A stretch of DNA of 32,184 bases from JBBQVS01 sp964657325 (GCA_964657325.1 CAZZVE010000036.1:1-32184); one strand, 5' to 3'; positions 15,239-23,491 are shown, counted from the stretch's first letter. Program-made: numbers and translations. Notes: generated by a model not told the origin, from the sequence alone.

Positions 15239-15991
15239 ATGAATGCGGTTAACTGGTTTGCATTTGCTTTGCAGATGGCAATTATGGTGCTTTTCCCCAT
15301 CGGCTTAGCCATCTTTTTTCATCGTCGTTTTCATGTCTCATGGGTCGTCTTTCTTATCGCGGCAGGCTTTTATCTGATCAACTTAGTAGTACAAACACCC
15401 TTCGTGTTTGCGTGGTACTACCTGTTCGCTAAACTGCAATGGGTATCACTGACGCTTGTAACCTTGACCTATGCACTAAGTGAGGAAACGATGCGCTACC
15501 TGAGTTTCCGCGTTGGACGCGTGATGAGAGCCAACCGTACCGCGAATGGTGCATTAATGGCGGGTGTCGGTCATGGTGGCACTGAATCAATCATCTTTGC
15601 CCTCGGTGCTGCCTTTACCCTGTACGCCGCTTTATTCATGCCGCTTTCATTAGGTGGAAGTGCTGAGTATGTGCTACATGCTCCGTGGTGGACATTTGTG
15701 TTAAGTGGTGTTAGTCGTATCCTGGCAATTACGGTACATCTCGGCTTTGCAACACTCATTGTGCTGGCCTATCGTCGCACATGGCGTTTCTATCCCCTCG
15801 CAATTCTGGCCCATTTCCTCGTCGATTTCTCGACCTTTGGTGTGCAGACCCTGACTGGCAGTCCTGGTTGGACATTAGGAGTGTTCGCGCTCTGGGCAAT
15901 CGCGGCGGTGGTATTGCTGATAAGAATGCAGCGTACTAATGTGGTTGAGGCAGAGGAGGTACAGGTAGTAGTACCAAGTGTCACAGCATGA
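15239..15991 (+). CDS. YhfC-type intramembrane glutamic protease-like protein
   Basis: A 250-residue membrane protein with about seven or eight hydrophobic segments. Residues diagnostic of the YhfC family are present: EE at 82-83 followed by Arg86 (SEETMRY), GHGGTE at 111-116, His167 and His192 (AHFLVDF). These resemble the EExxxR and His motifs of CPBP/Rce1-type intramembrane proteases. The ATG at 15239 follows AAGAAAGGG. It is third in the operon after the XRE regulator. A plausible role is site-specific cleavage of a membrane protein, or a non-proteolytic immunity-like role as for some CPBP relatives. Family placement is fairly sure; substrate and activity are unknown. Confidence 0.82.
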   Translation: MNAVNWFAFALQMAIMVLFPIGLAIFFHRRFHVSWVVFLIAAGFYLINLVVQTPFVFAWYYLFAKLQWVSLTLVTLTYALSEETMRYLSFRVGRVMRANRTANGALMAGVGHGGTESIIFALGAAFTLYAALFMPLSLGGSAEYVLHAPWWTFVLSGVSRILAITVHLGFATLIVLAYRRTWRFYPLAILAHFLVDFSTFGVQTLTGSPGWTLGVFALWAIAAVVLLIRMQRTNVVEAEEVQVVVPSVTA

Positions 15992-16018
15992 TTATAGATA
16001 TATGAGATGAGAGACGAG

Positions 16019-16064
16019 AACATGAGTCATCCCAAAGTTCGATACCGTTGGGAAGACTCATGTT
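16019..16064. terminator. Hairpin between convergent genes
   Basis: AACATGAGTCATCCCAA pairs with TTGGGAAGACTCATGTT with one mismatch around a 12-base loop. It lies between the 3' ends of the YhfC-like gene (plus) and the reductoisomerase gene (minus), the place for a bidirectional terminator. There is no T-run, so termination is inferred from position. Confidence 0.5.
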
Positions 16065-16213
16065 ACAGCGACTAACAATGACTTTAGAAGTACTCAGCTG
16101 CTTCACAAATGATGCCTTCAATGCCCGAAAAGTAGTATAACTTCTTTTGCCAATCGTAGATTTTTATATCGCTAAAAAACGTTATGCTTTTCCGTCCGGT
16201 TGAGTAAACACGT

Positions 16214-17779
16214 TTAACCGAAAACGGCGATATCAACGGAGGGGCGTAGTGTGGCACAGACGCTGAGTATCTCGTGAATGTCGTTATGCAAGAAATCCTC
16301 AAAGAGCTTGGAATCAACCGGAGAATTCTTGTCGAATGCCGGAAACGCGAGCTGCGTAAGGATGTAGTCGAAGCGCGGTGCCCACTTCCGTGCGCCTAAA
16401 CGCGCAGTTGTTGAGCAGTTATCAACCATGTAAGAGATACCTTTGTAGTGCATATAGGGGTTCAACGAATCAACAGCCTCGATGATAGACTCATTGGCGA
16501 TTTCTGAAGCAGGATGCCCTTTTTCCTTGAGCAGGTCAACCTGAGCCATCATTCCAGCGATATAGATGCCAGCGGTTAGCGGATCGAGAGGAATCTGATC
16601 CTCCCTCCGTTGCGCTCTGACCTCGACACCAACGTTCCACATCTCCGTTCCATCAATACGTCCCATTGGATAGCGTTTGTGGCGACGAACTGCGTCAACA
16701 ACGCTGCGAATTTCATTACCAGACGAAATGTCGTCATAGATTTCCAGCAGAATCTCAAATGCAGGATGATAGGCCGCGGTGTATGCTCGTTGGAATATCT
16801 CTTTGCCTTGCACGTCCAAGCTCTCATACACCGCTAGCAGACCCTGTTTCGAGATGAGAGAGGTGATTGGTCCTGTGAGTGACTCTGTTGAACGAATAAA
16901 CGCCTGTTCTTGTGATGCTCCATGACGTAAGAACCAGCGATATAAGCTCTCGACGATACCGTAAACGGCACCTAACAAAATGCCTCGTTCCCCAAAGAGG
17001 TCTGAGCGATATTCAGACTCAAGTGTCGTGAAGAATGTGAATGGAGAACCTAATGCCGCAGACCAGCCCAGTGCATAATCAACAGCTTTGCCATTCACAT
17101 CTTGTTCGATAGCCACACTAGAATTGATTCCTGCCCCGTTAATCTCTTTCCCCTGTTCGTACAACCGTCGCACAGAAGGTCCCATTCCCTTAGGACAGAC
17201 GCCAATGACATTAATATTCTTGGGAAATGCAACACCGATATTTTTGAGATAGCCAAGTAAGAAGCCATGTGAAAAACCCAGCGTTGCTCCTGGTTTGAGG
17301 GCAGCAAATATCTGTTCATACTGTTCAGTCTGTGCACCATCAGAAATGAGTAACAATACCAGGTCTGATTGAGCAATAACCGCGTACATTTCACCAAGCG
17401 TTCCATTCTTACGGGTGAAACCAACCTTCTCAGCAGATGCAAAAGAGCTAGAGCCTTCGCGTAGACCAACGACGACTTTGATATCTGTTCCCTGTAAGGA
17501 GTCGCGCAGATTCTGGGCCTGCGCTGGTCCCTGTGAGGACCAGCCAATAACGCCGATCTGTTGAATCCCTTCAAATGCTTTGGGTAACAACGGGAAAAGA
17601 TTACGACCACCACGTAAGATGTATTCTTCGGTGTCTGCCAACTGAATCTTCTCTAACGAAAAGACATTCGAGTGAAATGTTGTATTCAATTCATCTTCCT
17701 TCTTTATGCATTGATGTTTAGCGAAGCAGAAGCGAGACAGGTCTTGCTCCATGATGTTTCGGGGATTCCCACATCTCAT
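16214..17779 (-). CDS. ilvC: Ketol-acid reductoisomerase, plant-type class II
   Basis: Converts acetolactate or acetohydroxybutyrate to the dihydroxy acid with NADPH and Mg2+ in branched-chain amino acid synthesis. The 521-residue length and sequence are of the long class II form and look like the plant enzymes: EEYILRGGRNLFPLLPKAF, IGVIGWSSQGPAQAQNLRDS, metal-site DLFGERGILLGAVYGIVES, and near the C-terminus NPYMHYKGISYMVDNCSTTA. The Gly in the plant GWGSQG loop is Ser here. The start is uncertain. ATG 17779 sits 8 bases from a good -10 box and would be leaderless. ATG 17752 and TTG 17689 (after AAGGAAG) are alternatives nearer the conserved N-terminus. It is divergent from the suf operon. 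Confidence 0.95.
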   Translation of the reverse strand: MRCGNPRNIMEQDLSRFCFAKHQCIKKEDELNTTFHSNVFSLEKIQLADTEEYILRGGRNLFPLLPKAFEGIQQIGVIGWSSQGPAQAQNLRDSLQGTDIKVVVGLREGSSSFASAEKVGFTRKNGTLGEMYAVIAQSDLVLLLISDGAQTEQYEQIFAALKPGATLGFSHGFLLGYLKNIGVAFPKNINVIGVCPKGMGPSVRRLYEQGKEINGAGINSSVAIEQDVNGKAVDYALGWSAALGSPFTFFTTLESEYRSDLFGERGILLGAVYGIVESLYRWFLRHGASQEQAFIRSTESLTGPITSLISKQGLLAVYESLDVQGKEIFQRAYTAAYHPAFEILLEIYDDISSGNEIRSVVDAVRRHKRYPMGRIDGTEMWNVGVEVRAQRREDQIPLDPLTAGIYIAGMMAQVDLLKEKGHPASEIANESIIEAVDSLNPYMHYKGISYMVDNCSTTARLGARKWAPRFDYILTQLAFPAFDKNSPVDSKLFEDFLHNDIHEILSVCATLRPSVDIAVFG

Positions 17780-17787
17780 TTGCTAGG

Positions 17788-17816
17788 AGTATATCCGATG
17801 CTGAACCATATGGCAA
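17788..17816 (-). promoter_or_regulatory. Promoter for ilvC, possibly leaderless
   Basis: On the minus strand, TTGCCA (17816-17811), a 17-base spacer and TATACT (17793-17788). The predicted transcription start falls within about 3 bases of the ATG at 17779, and that ATG has no Shine-Dalgarno sequence. Confidence 0.55.
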
Positions 17817-17838
17817 CGGCTCGTCTCTTCTTTCATAG

Positions 17839-17867
17839 TTGACGCCCTGCCATATCGGTGCTAAAAT
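17839..17867 (+). promoter_or_regulatory. Promoter of the suf operon
   Basis: TTGACG (17839-17844), a 17-base spacer and TAAAAT (17862-17867), about 85 bases before the first start codon. The IscR-like palindrome begins at the very next base. Downstream, AATTTAGC...GCTAAATT (about 17893-17928) can form a leader hairpin before the GGAGAGGAG ribosome binding site. Confidence 0.65.
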
Positions 17868-17892
17868 ATATCCTAGTGAATAAGTCGGATTA
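17868..17892. promoter_or_regulatory. IscR/Rrf2-like operator overlapping the suf transcription start
   Basis: This 25-base imperfect palindrome has half-sites ATATCCTAGT and AAGTCGGAT. By my count it matches about 18 of 25 positions of the E. coli IscR type 1 consensus ATASYYGACTRWWWYAGTCRRSTAT. Its position directly after the -10 box is that of a repressor site. The likely ligand is the Rrf2 protein encoded first in the operon. Confidence 0.6.
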
Positions 17893-17951
17893 ATTTAGCC
17901 GCGTGGTACGTCGTCATACCGCTAAATTGGCTTGGAGAGGAGCGACCATTG

Positions 17952-18479
17952 ATGTTACGAGTTTCTACAAAAGGTGAATACGGAGTGCGGATCATGGTTG
18001 ATCTAGCACGTAACTATGGTGGTCGTCCTCGTTCGCTCACCGATATCTCGCAGGTGGAACTTCTGCCGTTGGCCTATTTGGAGCAGTTGGTCAAGCTTTT
18101 GCGCGAAGCCACACCCCCACTCGTGGTGAGTACACGCGGGGCGCATGGCGGTTACAAGCTGAGCCGTCCACCAGAGCAGATCACGATGGGCGAAATTGTA
18201 CGCGTTCTTGAGGGACCTATCGCGCCGATGATTTGCGCAACCGAGGGCGAGATGTCGCAGGTCTGTAACTTCCTCGACTCGTGCAAAACTAAAGTGCTGT
18301 GGTCAAAGGTTCGTGACGCGGTAGCACAGACGCTCGATATGATGACGTTGGCCGACCTGATGGCTGACAATTCAGAGCCGGACCCAACGCGCTTCATCGC
18401 ACTCTCAGATATTCATGTTAGCCCAAATACAAAGGGCTTTTACATAGCAGAAGAGCCAGAGGTTCGCTCTGCATCATAA
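17952..18479 (+). CDS. Rrf2/IscR-family Fe-S-responsive regulator
   Basis: A 175-residue regulator at the head of the suf operon. The N-terminal winged helix (MLRVSTKGEYGVRIMVDLAR, recognition region near residues 37-50) and the wing STRGAHGGYKLSRPPEQITMGEIVRVLEGPI are typical of Rrf2 proteins. Three cysteines at residues 95, 105 and 111 occupy the place of the IscR cluster ligands (three Cys, though the first spacing is nine residues rather than five), so a [2Fe-2S] cluster is plausible. The ATG at 17952 is preceded by GGAGAGGAG. It probably represses the operon from the palindrome at 17868-17892 when cluster-loaded. Confidence 0.9.
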   Translation: MLRVSTKGEYGVRIMVDLARNYGGRPRSLTDISQVELLPLAYLEQLVKLLREATPPLVVSTRGAHGGYKLSRPPEQITMGEIVRVLEGPIAPMICATEGEMSQVCNFLDSCKTKVLWSKVRDAVAQTLDMMTLADLMADNSEPDPTRFIALSDIHVSPNTKGFYIAEEPEVRSAS

Positions 18480-18554
18480 TTGTTTTTGAGGAAAAATTAT
18501 CTCACACAGCTATCTCCTAGTCTGTGTGATGATGTAAGAAAAGGTGTTTTTGGA

Positions 18555-19397
18555 ATGGGATCAGAACTTGTAATTAAAAATCTTCATGCGAATATTGAAG
18601 GTAAACCAATTCTCCGTGGCGTGAACCTGACCATCAAGCAGGGCGAAGTGCATGCGTTGATGGGACCAAACGGTTCCGGTAAAAGCACGTTAGCAAACGT
18701 TATCATGGGCAATCCTAAGTACGAAGTGACCGAAGGTGAGGTCTGGTTCAAGGGCGAGAACATTCTTGAATATTCGCCTGACCGCCGCGCTCGTATGCGC
18801 CTCTTCCTGGCGTTCCAGTATCCTATGTCCATTCCTGGTGTCAGCGTGGCAAACTTCTTACGCCGCTCACTAGAGGCTGTACGTGAAGGCAACAAGCCCC
18901 TCGAAGAGGGCGAGAATCCAACGGGTCAGGCGAACAAACGCAAAAGCATTGTACCCCCAAAAGAGTTTCGCACATTGCTACAGGCTAAAATGAAGCTTCT
19001 CAAGGTAGATAACAGCTTTATCAATCGCTCCATCAACGATGGTTTCTCTGGTGGTGAAAAGAAGCGCGCCGAGATTCTACAGATGGCCTTGCTTGAGCCA
19101 GAGATTGCATTGATGGACGAGACTGACTCTGGTCTGGACATCGACGCCCTTAAGATCGTTTCTGAAAGCGTCAACGCGCTGACAGGACCAAACCTCGGCG
19201 TCTTGCTTATCACGCACTACCAGCGCATGCTGAACTACATCACCCCTGACTATGTACACGTCATGTTCAATGGGCGCGTCATCAAGTCAGGTGGCAAAGA
19301 ACTTGCACTTGAGCTTGAGGAAAAAGGCTACGAGTGGTTGCGTCCAAAAGATGAAGAGGCAAGTGCGAGTTCAGAAGAGGTGGCGTCCAATGCTTAA
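18555..19397 (+). CDS. sufC: SUF system ATPase SufC
   Basis: The ABC-type ATPase that drives the SufBC(D) Fe-S scaffold complex in the cytoplasm. It has 280 residues, with Walker A GPNGSGKST (37-45), Q-loop AFQYP (about 87-90), signature FSGGEKKR (164-171), Walker B IALMDE with the SufC-typical DETDSGLD, and H-loop ITHYQRML. A hydrophilic insert at about residues 110-135 precedes the KxKLLKV helix, as in many bacterial SufC. The ATG at 18555 has AAAAGGTG nine bases upstream; the frame is open back to 18480 but that part is unlike SufC. The scaffold gene overlaps its end by 8 bases. Confidence 0.96.
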   Translation: MGSELVIKNLHANIEGKPILRGVNLTIKQGEVHALMGPNGSGKSTLANVIMGNPKYEVTEGEVWFKGENILEYSPDRRARMRLFLAFQYPMSIPGVSVANFLRRSLEAVREGNKPLEEGENPTGQANKRKSIVPPKEFRTLLQAKMKLLKVDNSFINRSINDGFSGGEKKRAEILQMALLEPEIALMDETDSGLDIDALKIVSESVNALTGPNLGVLLITHYQRMLNYITPDYVHVMFNGRVIKSGGKELALELEEKGYEWLRPKDEEASASSEEVASNA

Positions 19398-20847
19398 CAC
19401 ATTAGCTCCTGGCTTCTCCCGTGCCGCAGTTGAAGAACTGTCACGTGGCAAGGGAGAGCCAGCATGGATGCTGCAGAAGCGTCTGGATGCGTGGGATACC
19501 TACGAAAAAATGCCAGTACCTCTTGGTCGCCGTGGCGACTTGGGTACACTACGTGCCTTCTCGAACTTCAAGTTTGACGCCCTCACATCTTATGTACCTG
19601 GGCAAGTGGGCGATGTATTGCCTACCTCGTTTGAGAAGGCTCGGCAAGAGGGTTTAGTCGATGAGCGTTCTGGCACCATCATTCAGCATAACTCGTCTGT
19701 TGTACGTATCGAATTGAACGAGGACCTGAAGCAGCAAGGTGTCATCTTGACCGACCTTGAGACTGCCGTTCGTGAGCATGGCGATCTCGTACAGCAACAC
19801 TTCATGACTGATTGTATTCCCGTTGATAGCAACAAATATACCGCTCTACATGCCGCGTTTTGGAGTGGTGGTATCTTCCTCTATGTACCACAAGGCGTAG
19901 AGATTGCAGCCCCAATTCTATCACAGGTCTGGCTTGATGCTCCTGGTTCAGCCTTCTTCTCGCATACACTGATTGTGGCAGACGAGATGAGCAGCGTGCG
20001 CTTCGTCACCGAATATAGTTCAGGTGTCGAAGGCGAGCAAGCAACGCTCTTAGATGATGTCGTCGAGGTGTATGCCAAAAGTGCTGCTAGTGTTGAGTTC
20101 AGCAACTTGCAGGAACTTGGGCAAAACATTTGGAATATCACGAACAAAAACGCGATTTTTGCGAAAGACGCGAGCGTTACCTTCGTGCTGGCAGAACTTG
20201 GTAGCAAGGTCAATATGACCAATATCGGTGCTGGACTCAAGGGCAATGGTAGCGCGGGCGAGCTTGTTGGCGTCTTCTTCACCGACCACGACCAGCGTTT
20301 CGCCATCAGTTCGCTGTCCAACCACGATGCCCTCTCGACCAATGCAGAGACACTGGTGAAGGGTGTACTGACGGATGAGTCGCGCGTTGAGTTCGATGGC
20401 ATGATTCGTATTCAGCCAAAGGCTCAGCAAACAGCCTCATTCCTCTCAGCACACGCGCTCCTATTAAGCAAGAAGTCGCGTGCGGAACTCATTCCAGGAC
20501 TGGAAATTGCCGCGAACGAGGTAAGTGCCAGTCACGGTGCTACGAGTGGACAGATCGACGAAGAGCAACTCTTCTACCTCATGGTTCGTGGTATTGCACG
20601 TCCAGAGGCCGAGCGTATCATCGTGCAAGGTTTCTTTGAGCCAGTGTTGCAGCGTATTCCATTGGAAAACCTGCGTGCTCGTCTGCGTCGCGGTATCGTG
20701 CGTCGCATGAGCGGCGAGTACGAGAGCGAGGCCGACACATGGGTAGATGCACAGGAGCGTTGGGAGATCGAAGGCGTTGACGAACACGCCATCAGCCTTG
20801 ATAAGAAGTCAGGCGATGACGAAGAGATCAAGCTAGACGAATATTAG
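19390..20847 (+). CDS. sufD: SufB/SufD-family scaffold protein, SufD-like
   Basis: A 485-residue member of the SufBD family that forms the beta-helix scaffold with SufC. The central WSGGIFLYVPQGVEI segment and the C-terminal SASHGATSGQIDEEQLFYLMVRGIARPEAERIIVQGFFEPVL are of the SufD type. SufB has EHEAT-SKI and GFCxxV at these places, and carries an essential Cys in a QCDS-like motif that is absent here. The only Cys in the protein lies in TDCIPVD. The ATG at 19390 overlaps sufC (ATGCTTAA), with GAAGAGGTGG upstream. No second SufBD gene follows, contrary to the usual sufB plus sufD pair. It could function as a SufB substitute or pair with a SufB encoded elsewhere. Confidence 0.88.
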   Translation: MLNTLAPGFSRAAVEELSRGKGEPAWMLQKRLDAWDTYEKMPVPLGRRGDLGTLRAFSNFKFDALTSYVPGQVGDVLPTSFEKARQEGLVDERSGTIIQHNSSVVRIELNEDLKQQGVILTDLETAVREHGDLVQQHFMTDCIPVDSNKYTALHAAFWSGGIFLYVPQGVEIAAPILSQVWLDAPGSAFFSHTLIVADEMSSVRFVTEYSSGVEGEQATLLDDVVEVYAKSAASVEFSNLQELGQNIWNITNKNAIFAKDASVTFVLAELGSKVNMTNIGAGLKGNGSAGELVGVFFTDHDQRFAISSLSNHDALSTNAETLVKGVLTDESRVEFDGMIRIQPKAQQTASFLSAHALLLSKKSRAELIPGLEIAANEVSASHGATSGQIDEEQLFYLMVRGIARPEAERIIVQGFFEPVLQRIPLENLRARLRRGIVRRMSGEYESEADTWVDAQERWEIEGVDEHAISLDKKSGDDEEIKLDEY

Positions 20848-20902
20848 TATGTTTTTCTGCAAGAGCAACAGACAATGTGTGTTGCTCTTGCAGAAAAACA
20901 TA
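20848..20902. repeat. Perfect 23-bp hairpin between the SufD-like gene and sufS
   Basis: Arms 20848-20870 (TATGTTTTTCTGCAAGAGCA...) and 20880-20902 are exact complements around a 9-base loop. The sequence is unrelated to the other repeats. It starts one base after the scaffold gene's stop codon and ends 22 bases before the sufS start, so it could attenuate transcription or protect an mRNA end. Confidence 0.9.
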
Positions 20903-20924
20903 TTATAAAAATAAGGGAAAGCGC

Positions 20925-22190
20925 ATGTTAACATCAGAGCAGGTAACAGCGACAGAAAAAGTGGTTCGTACATTCGAGGACATCCGTAGCGACTTTCCTA
21001 TTTTGTCGCGGCTAGTACATGGCAAACCTCTTGTCTATCTCGATAGCACCGCAAGCTCACAGAAACCAACAGCAGTCCTCGACGCGATGAACTTCTACTA
21101 CCAGAACTATAATGCCAACGTGCATCGCGGTGTCTACGAGATCAGCGAAGAGGCAACAGCGGCGATGGAGAAGGCACGCGTCAAGGTCGCGCGCTTCCTC
21201 AATGCACGACAGAGCAAACAGATTATCTTCACACGCAACACCACCGAGAGTATCAATCTCGTCGCCTATAGCTGGGGTAGTGCTAATATTCACGCGGGCG
21301 ATCTCATTATCTTGACTGAGATAGAGCACCACAGCAATCTTGTTCCCTGGCAACTACTTGCACAACGCACGGGAGCACGTCTCGAATTTATTCCCGCGGA
21401 CGAAGATGGCTTGCTGCGTCTCGATGTCTACGAACAGTTATTAGAGCAGAAGCCAAAGCTCGTCGCGTTCACACATATGTCGAATGTGCTTGGCACAATC
21501 ACTCCTGCCCAACAAATGATCGCTTCAGCACATGCCGCTGGCGCGATTGTGTTGCTTGATGCAGCTCAAAGTGTGCCACACCTGCCTGTTGACGTACAAG
21601 CACTTGATGTCGATTTCCTGTGTTTTAGTGCACATAAGATGCTCGGACCAACAGGAATTGGTGTTCTCTATGGCAAACGGGACCTCTTGGAAGCCATGCC
21701 GCCCTTTATGGGTGGAGGCGACATGATTCGCACAGTCACTTTACGCGAGTCCACCTGGAACGACCTACCCTGGAAATTTGAAGCTGGTACACCTGCTATC
21801 GCTGAGGCCGTTGGTATTGGCGCAGCCGTTGATTACCTGAACGCTATTGGTATGGAACGCGTGTTGCAGCATGAACAAGAGATGACAGCATACGCGTTGG
21901 AGCAGTTGCAGTCGGTACCCGAATTAAGAGTGTATGGACCTGATGTTAGCCAGCGTGGAGGCGTCGTATCCTTTACACTTGGCGATATTCATCCACACGA
22001 TCTAGCTTCCATTCTCGATCAAGAGGTTGGTGTTGCTATTCGTGCAGGTCATCATTGCGCGCAACCATTGCACGAAAAATATGGATTGGCAGCAACGGCT
22101 CGCGCTAGCTTCTATGTCTACACAAACAAGGCCGATATTGATATGCTTGTGCAGGGTCTGCATAAGGCAAAAAAGATTTTTAGTTTTTAA
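20925..22190 (+). CDS. sufS: Cysteine desulfurase SufS
   Basis: A PLP enzyme that takes sulfur from L-cysteine as a persulfide and hands it to SufU. It has 421 residues and is of the group II type. His136 (TEIEHHSN) stacks on PLP, Lys238 (SAHKMLGPTG) forms the Schiff base, and Cys378 (RAGHHCAQPL) is the persulfide-forming residue. RxxFxxYNTxxDID-like features (RASFYVYTNKADID) close the C-terminus. The ATG at 20925 has AAGGGAAA upstream; the frame extends further up through the hairpin but that extension is not family-like. It belongs to the suf operon and is followed by a 96-bp inverted repeat. Confidence 0.96.
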   Translation: MLTSEQVTATEKVVRTFEDIRSDFPILSRLVHGKPLVYLDSTASSQKPTAVLDAMNFYYQNYNANVHRGVYEISEEATAAMEKARVKVARFLNARQSKQIIFTRNTTESINLVAYSWGSANIHAGDLIILTEIEHHSNLVPWQLLAQRTGARLEFIPADEDGLLRLDVYEQLLEQKPKLVAFTHMSNVLGTITPAQQMIASAHAAGAIVLLDAAQSVPHLPVDVQALDVDFLCFSAHKMLGPTGIGVLYGKRDLLEAMPPFMGGGDMIRTVTLRESTWNDLPWKFEAGTPAIAEAVGIGAAVDYLNAIGMERVLQHEQEMTAYALEQLQSVPELRVYGPDVSQRGGVVSFTLGDIHPHDLASILDQEVGVAIRAGHHCAQPLHEKYGLAATARASFYVYTNKADIDMLVQGLHKAKKIFSF

Positions 22191-22229
22191 TGCATGTACT
22201 TTGTCTCGAAAATAATCGCGTGTGAGCAG

Positions 22230-22325
22230 CAAGGGCACCCGCAAGGGGATGCTCCTCCGATATGACGATGTATCAAAGTACAATATTGGGTGTATGGGAG
22301 GGGCATCCCCTTGCGGGTGCCCTTG
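22230..22325. repeat. 96-bp inverted repeat between sufS and sufU
   Basis: Arms of about 29 bp starting CAAGGGCACCCGCAAGGGGA are mirrored at the right end with one mismatch, around a loop of about 38 bases. It is GC-rich compared with the surroundings. No second copy is seen in the window. Its size and shape suggest a MITE-like element inserted into the operon. Confidence 0.9.
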
Positions 22326-22360
22326 TCTTGTGACAATGAACAACATTGGGGAGGTTCGCT

Positions 22361-22756
22361 ATGTCGATGGACTACCGCGAATATATTCTGGAACATTATC
22401 GCAACCCGCGCAACTATGGCAAGCTTGATAACCCTGACATACACGCAGAGGACTCGAATCCGCTATGTGGCGATCAGCTTGGCATGGATTTAATGGTTGA
22501 GGACGACCTTGTGAAAGAGGTACGTTTTCAAGGGCGTGGGTGTGCAATCAGTCAATCGGCGGCCTCCATGCTCTCAGAGATGATCGAAGGCAAAACCGTG
22601 GCGGAGGTCCGTGCGTTAGGCAAAGAGGACGTGTTAGATGCATTAGGCGTGCCAATTAGTCCTGCACGAACAAAGTGTGCTTTCCTCTCACTGCGTGTAC
22701 TACATCGCGGTCTTGCGATGGCGGGTCTTGAGACGGTTGAGGAGGAAGACGAATAA
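22361..22756 (+). CDS. sufU: SufU-type Fe-S assembly protein
   Basis: A 131-residue protein accepting sulfur from SufS, in Gram-positive-like systems through a Zn-bound site. Ligand residues Cys36 and Asp38 (PLCGDQ), Cys61 (GRGCAIS) and Cys106 (ARTKCAFL) are present, with Lys105 where IscU has His. The sequence between the second and third Cys (44 residues) lacks the roughly 20-residue insertion of Bacillus SufU, as in the short NifU/SufU-like group. The ATG at 22361 has GGGGAGG at good spacing. Its stop codon abuts the next start directly (TAAATG), which indicates translational coupling with the SDR. Confidence 0.94.
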   Translation: MSMDYREYILEHYRNPRNYGKLDNPDIHAEDSNPLCGDQLGMDLMVEDDLVKEVRFQGRGCAISQSAASMLSEMIEGKTVAEVRALGKEDVLDALGVPISPARTKCAFLSLRVLHRGLAMAGLETVEEEDE

Positions 22757-23491
22757 ATGCGTTTAAAAGGGAAAGCTGCAATCATCACGGGTGTAAGCAG
22801 TGCAGGACAGGCCGGTTTCGCGGTAGCAGAAGCGTTTGCGCGCGAGGGTGCTGATATCGCTATCTGTTCACGAACTAAAAGTCGGGTTGAGCAACGTGCA
22901 CAAGAGATACGTAATAGCGTTGAGAATGCAATGGTGTTGCCCATTGCCGCCGATCTGACGACAGAGGAGGGCGCCAAAGAGCTTATTCAGGAAGCACTTG
23001 GTACGTTTGAACGTATCGACATCCTGGTTAACCTCGCGGGTGGTCTCACAAAATACGGTCCATCATCTGAACTGAGTCTTGCCGACTGGGACTATGAACT
23101 CAATAACAATCTGCGTAGTGTCTTTCTTTGCACACGTGCGATTTGGCCTACCATGAGCAATCAGGGCGGCGGTAAAATTATCAACTTCAGTCGTGCGGGT
23201 GGTGTTGAGAGTGCGAACGCGAATATGGCGGCTTACAATAGTGCCAAGGCAGGTGTCGATGCACTCACTTATACCTTCGCGAAAGAGGGCGCAAGTGCCG
23301 GCATTTATGTCAATGCAATTGGTCCCGGATTGTTGATTACTGCATCTAACATCGAGTCGATGAAGCCATCCGAAGAGGAAAAAAACAAGAAATGGGTTGG
23401 CCTCGATAAGATCGCGGAGACCGCTATTTTCCTTGCATCATCGGCAAGCGACGGTATAAATGGTGTAGTTATTCCCGTTACTCATCCCTAA
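22757..23491 (+). CDS. SDR-family oxidoreductase in the suf operon
   Basis: A 244-residue classical-SDR-like protein. Catalytic residues are in place: Asn92 in VNLAGG, Ser145 in NFSRAGG, Tyr160 and Lys164 in YNSAKAG, followed by NAIGPG. The cofactor loop is unusual. The classical TGxxxGxG is TGVSSAGQAG (residues 11-20), with wider glycine spacing that recalls enoyl-ACP-reductase-like SDRs. SRTKSR after the second strand suggests NADP preference. The start codon directly follows the sufU stop codon. Its substrate is unknown; location in an Fe-S operon could mean a redox role, or simply co-transcription. Confidence 0.88.
   Translation: MRLKGKAAIITGVSSAGQAGFAVAEAFAREGADIAICSRTKSRVEQRAQEIRNSVENAMVLPIAADLTTEEGAKELIQEALGTFERIDILVNLAGGLTKYGPSSELSLADWDYELNNNLRSVFLCTRAIWPTMSNQGGGKIINFSRAGGVESANANMAAYNSAKAGVDALTYTFAKEGASAGIYVNAIGPGLLITASNIESMKPSEEEKNKKWVGLDKIAETAIFLASSASDGINGVVIPVTHP

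Noticed and set aside
16084..16317. 77-codon minus-strand frame overlapping the end of ilvC
   Set aside because: No ribosome binding site or recognisable sequence; part of it is the ilvC 3' end in another frame.
17780..17838. T-box or leader-peptide attenuator before ilvC
   Set aside because: The promoter leaves virtually no leader, and no T-box sequence or run of branched-chain amino acid codons is visible.
18480..18554. N-terminal extension of SufC by 25 residues
   Set aside because: The extension does not look like SufC, while ATG 18555 has a suitable ribosome binding site and begins at the usual family N-terminus.
19252..19389. Upstream extension of the SufD-like protein inside sufC
   Set aside because: It is the out-of-frame reading of sufC; the family N-terminus starts at 19390.
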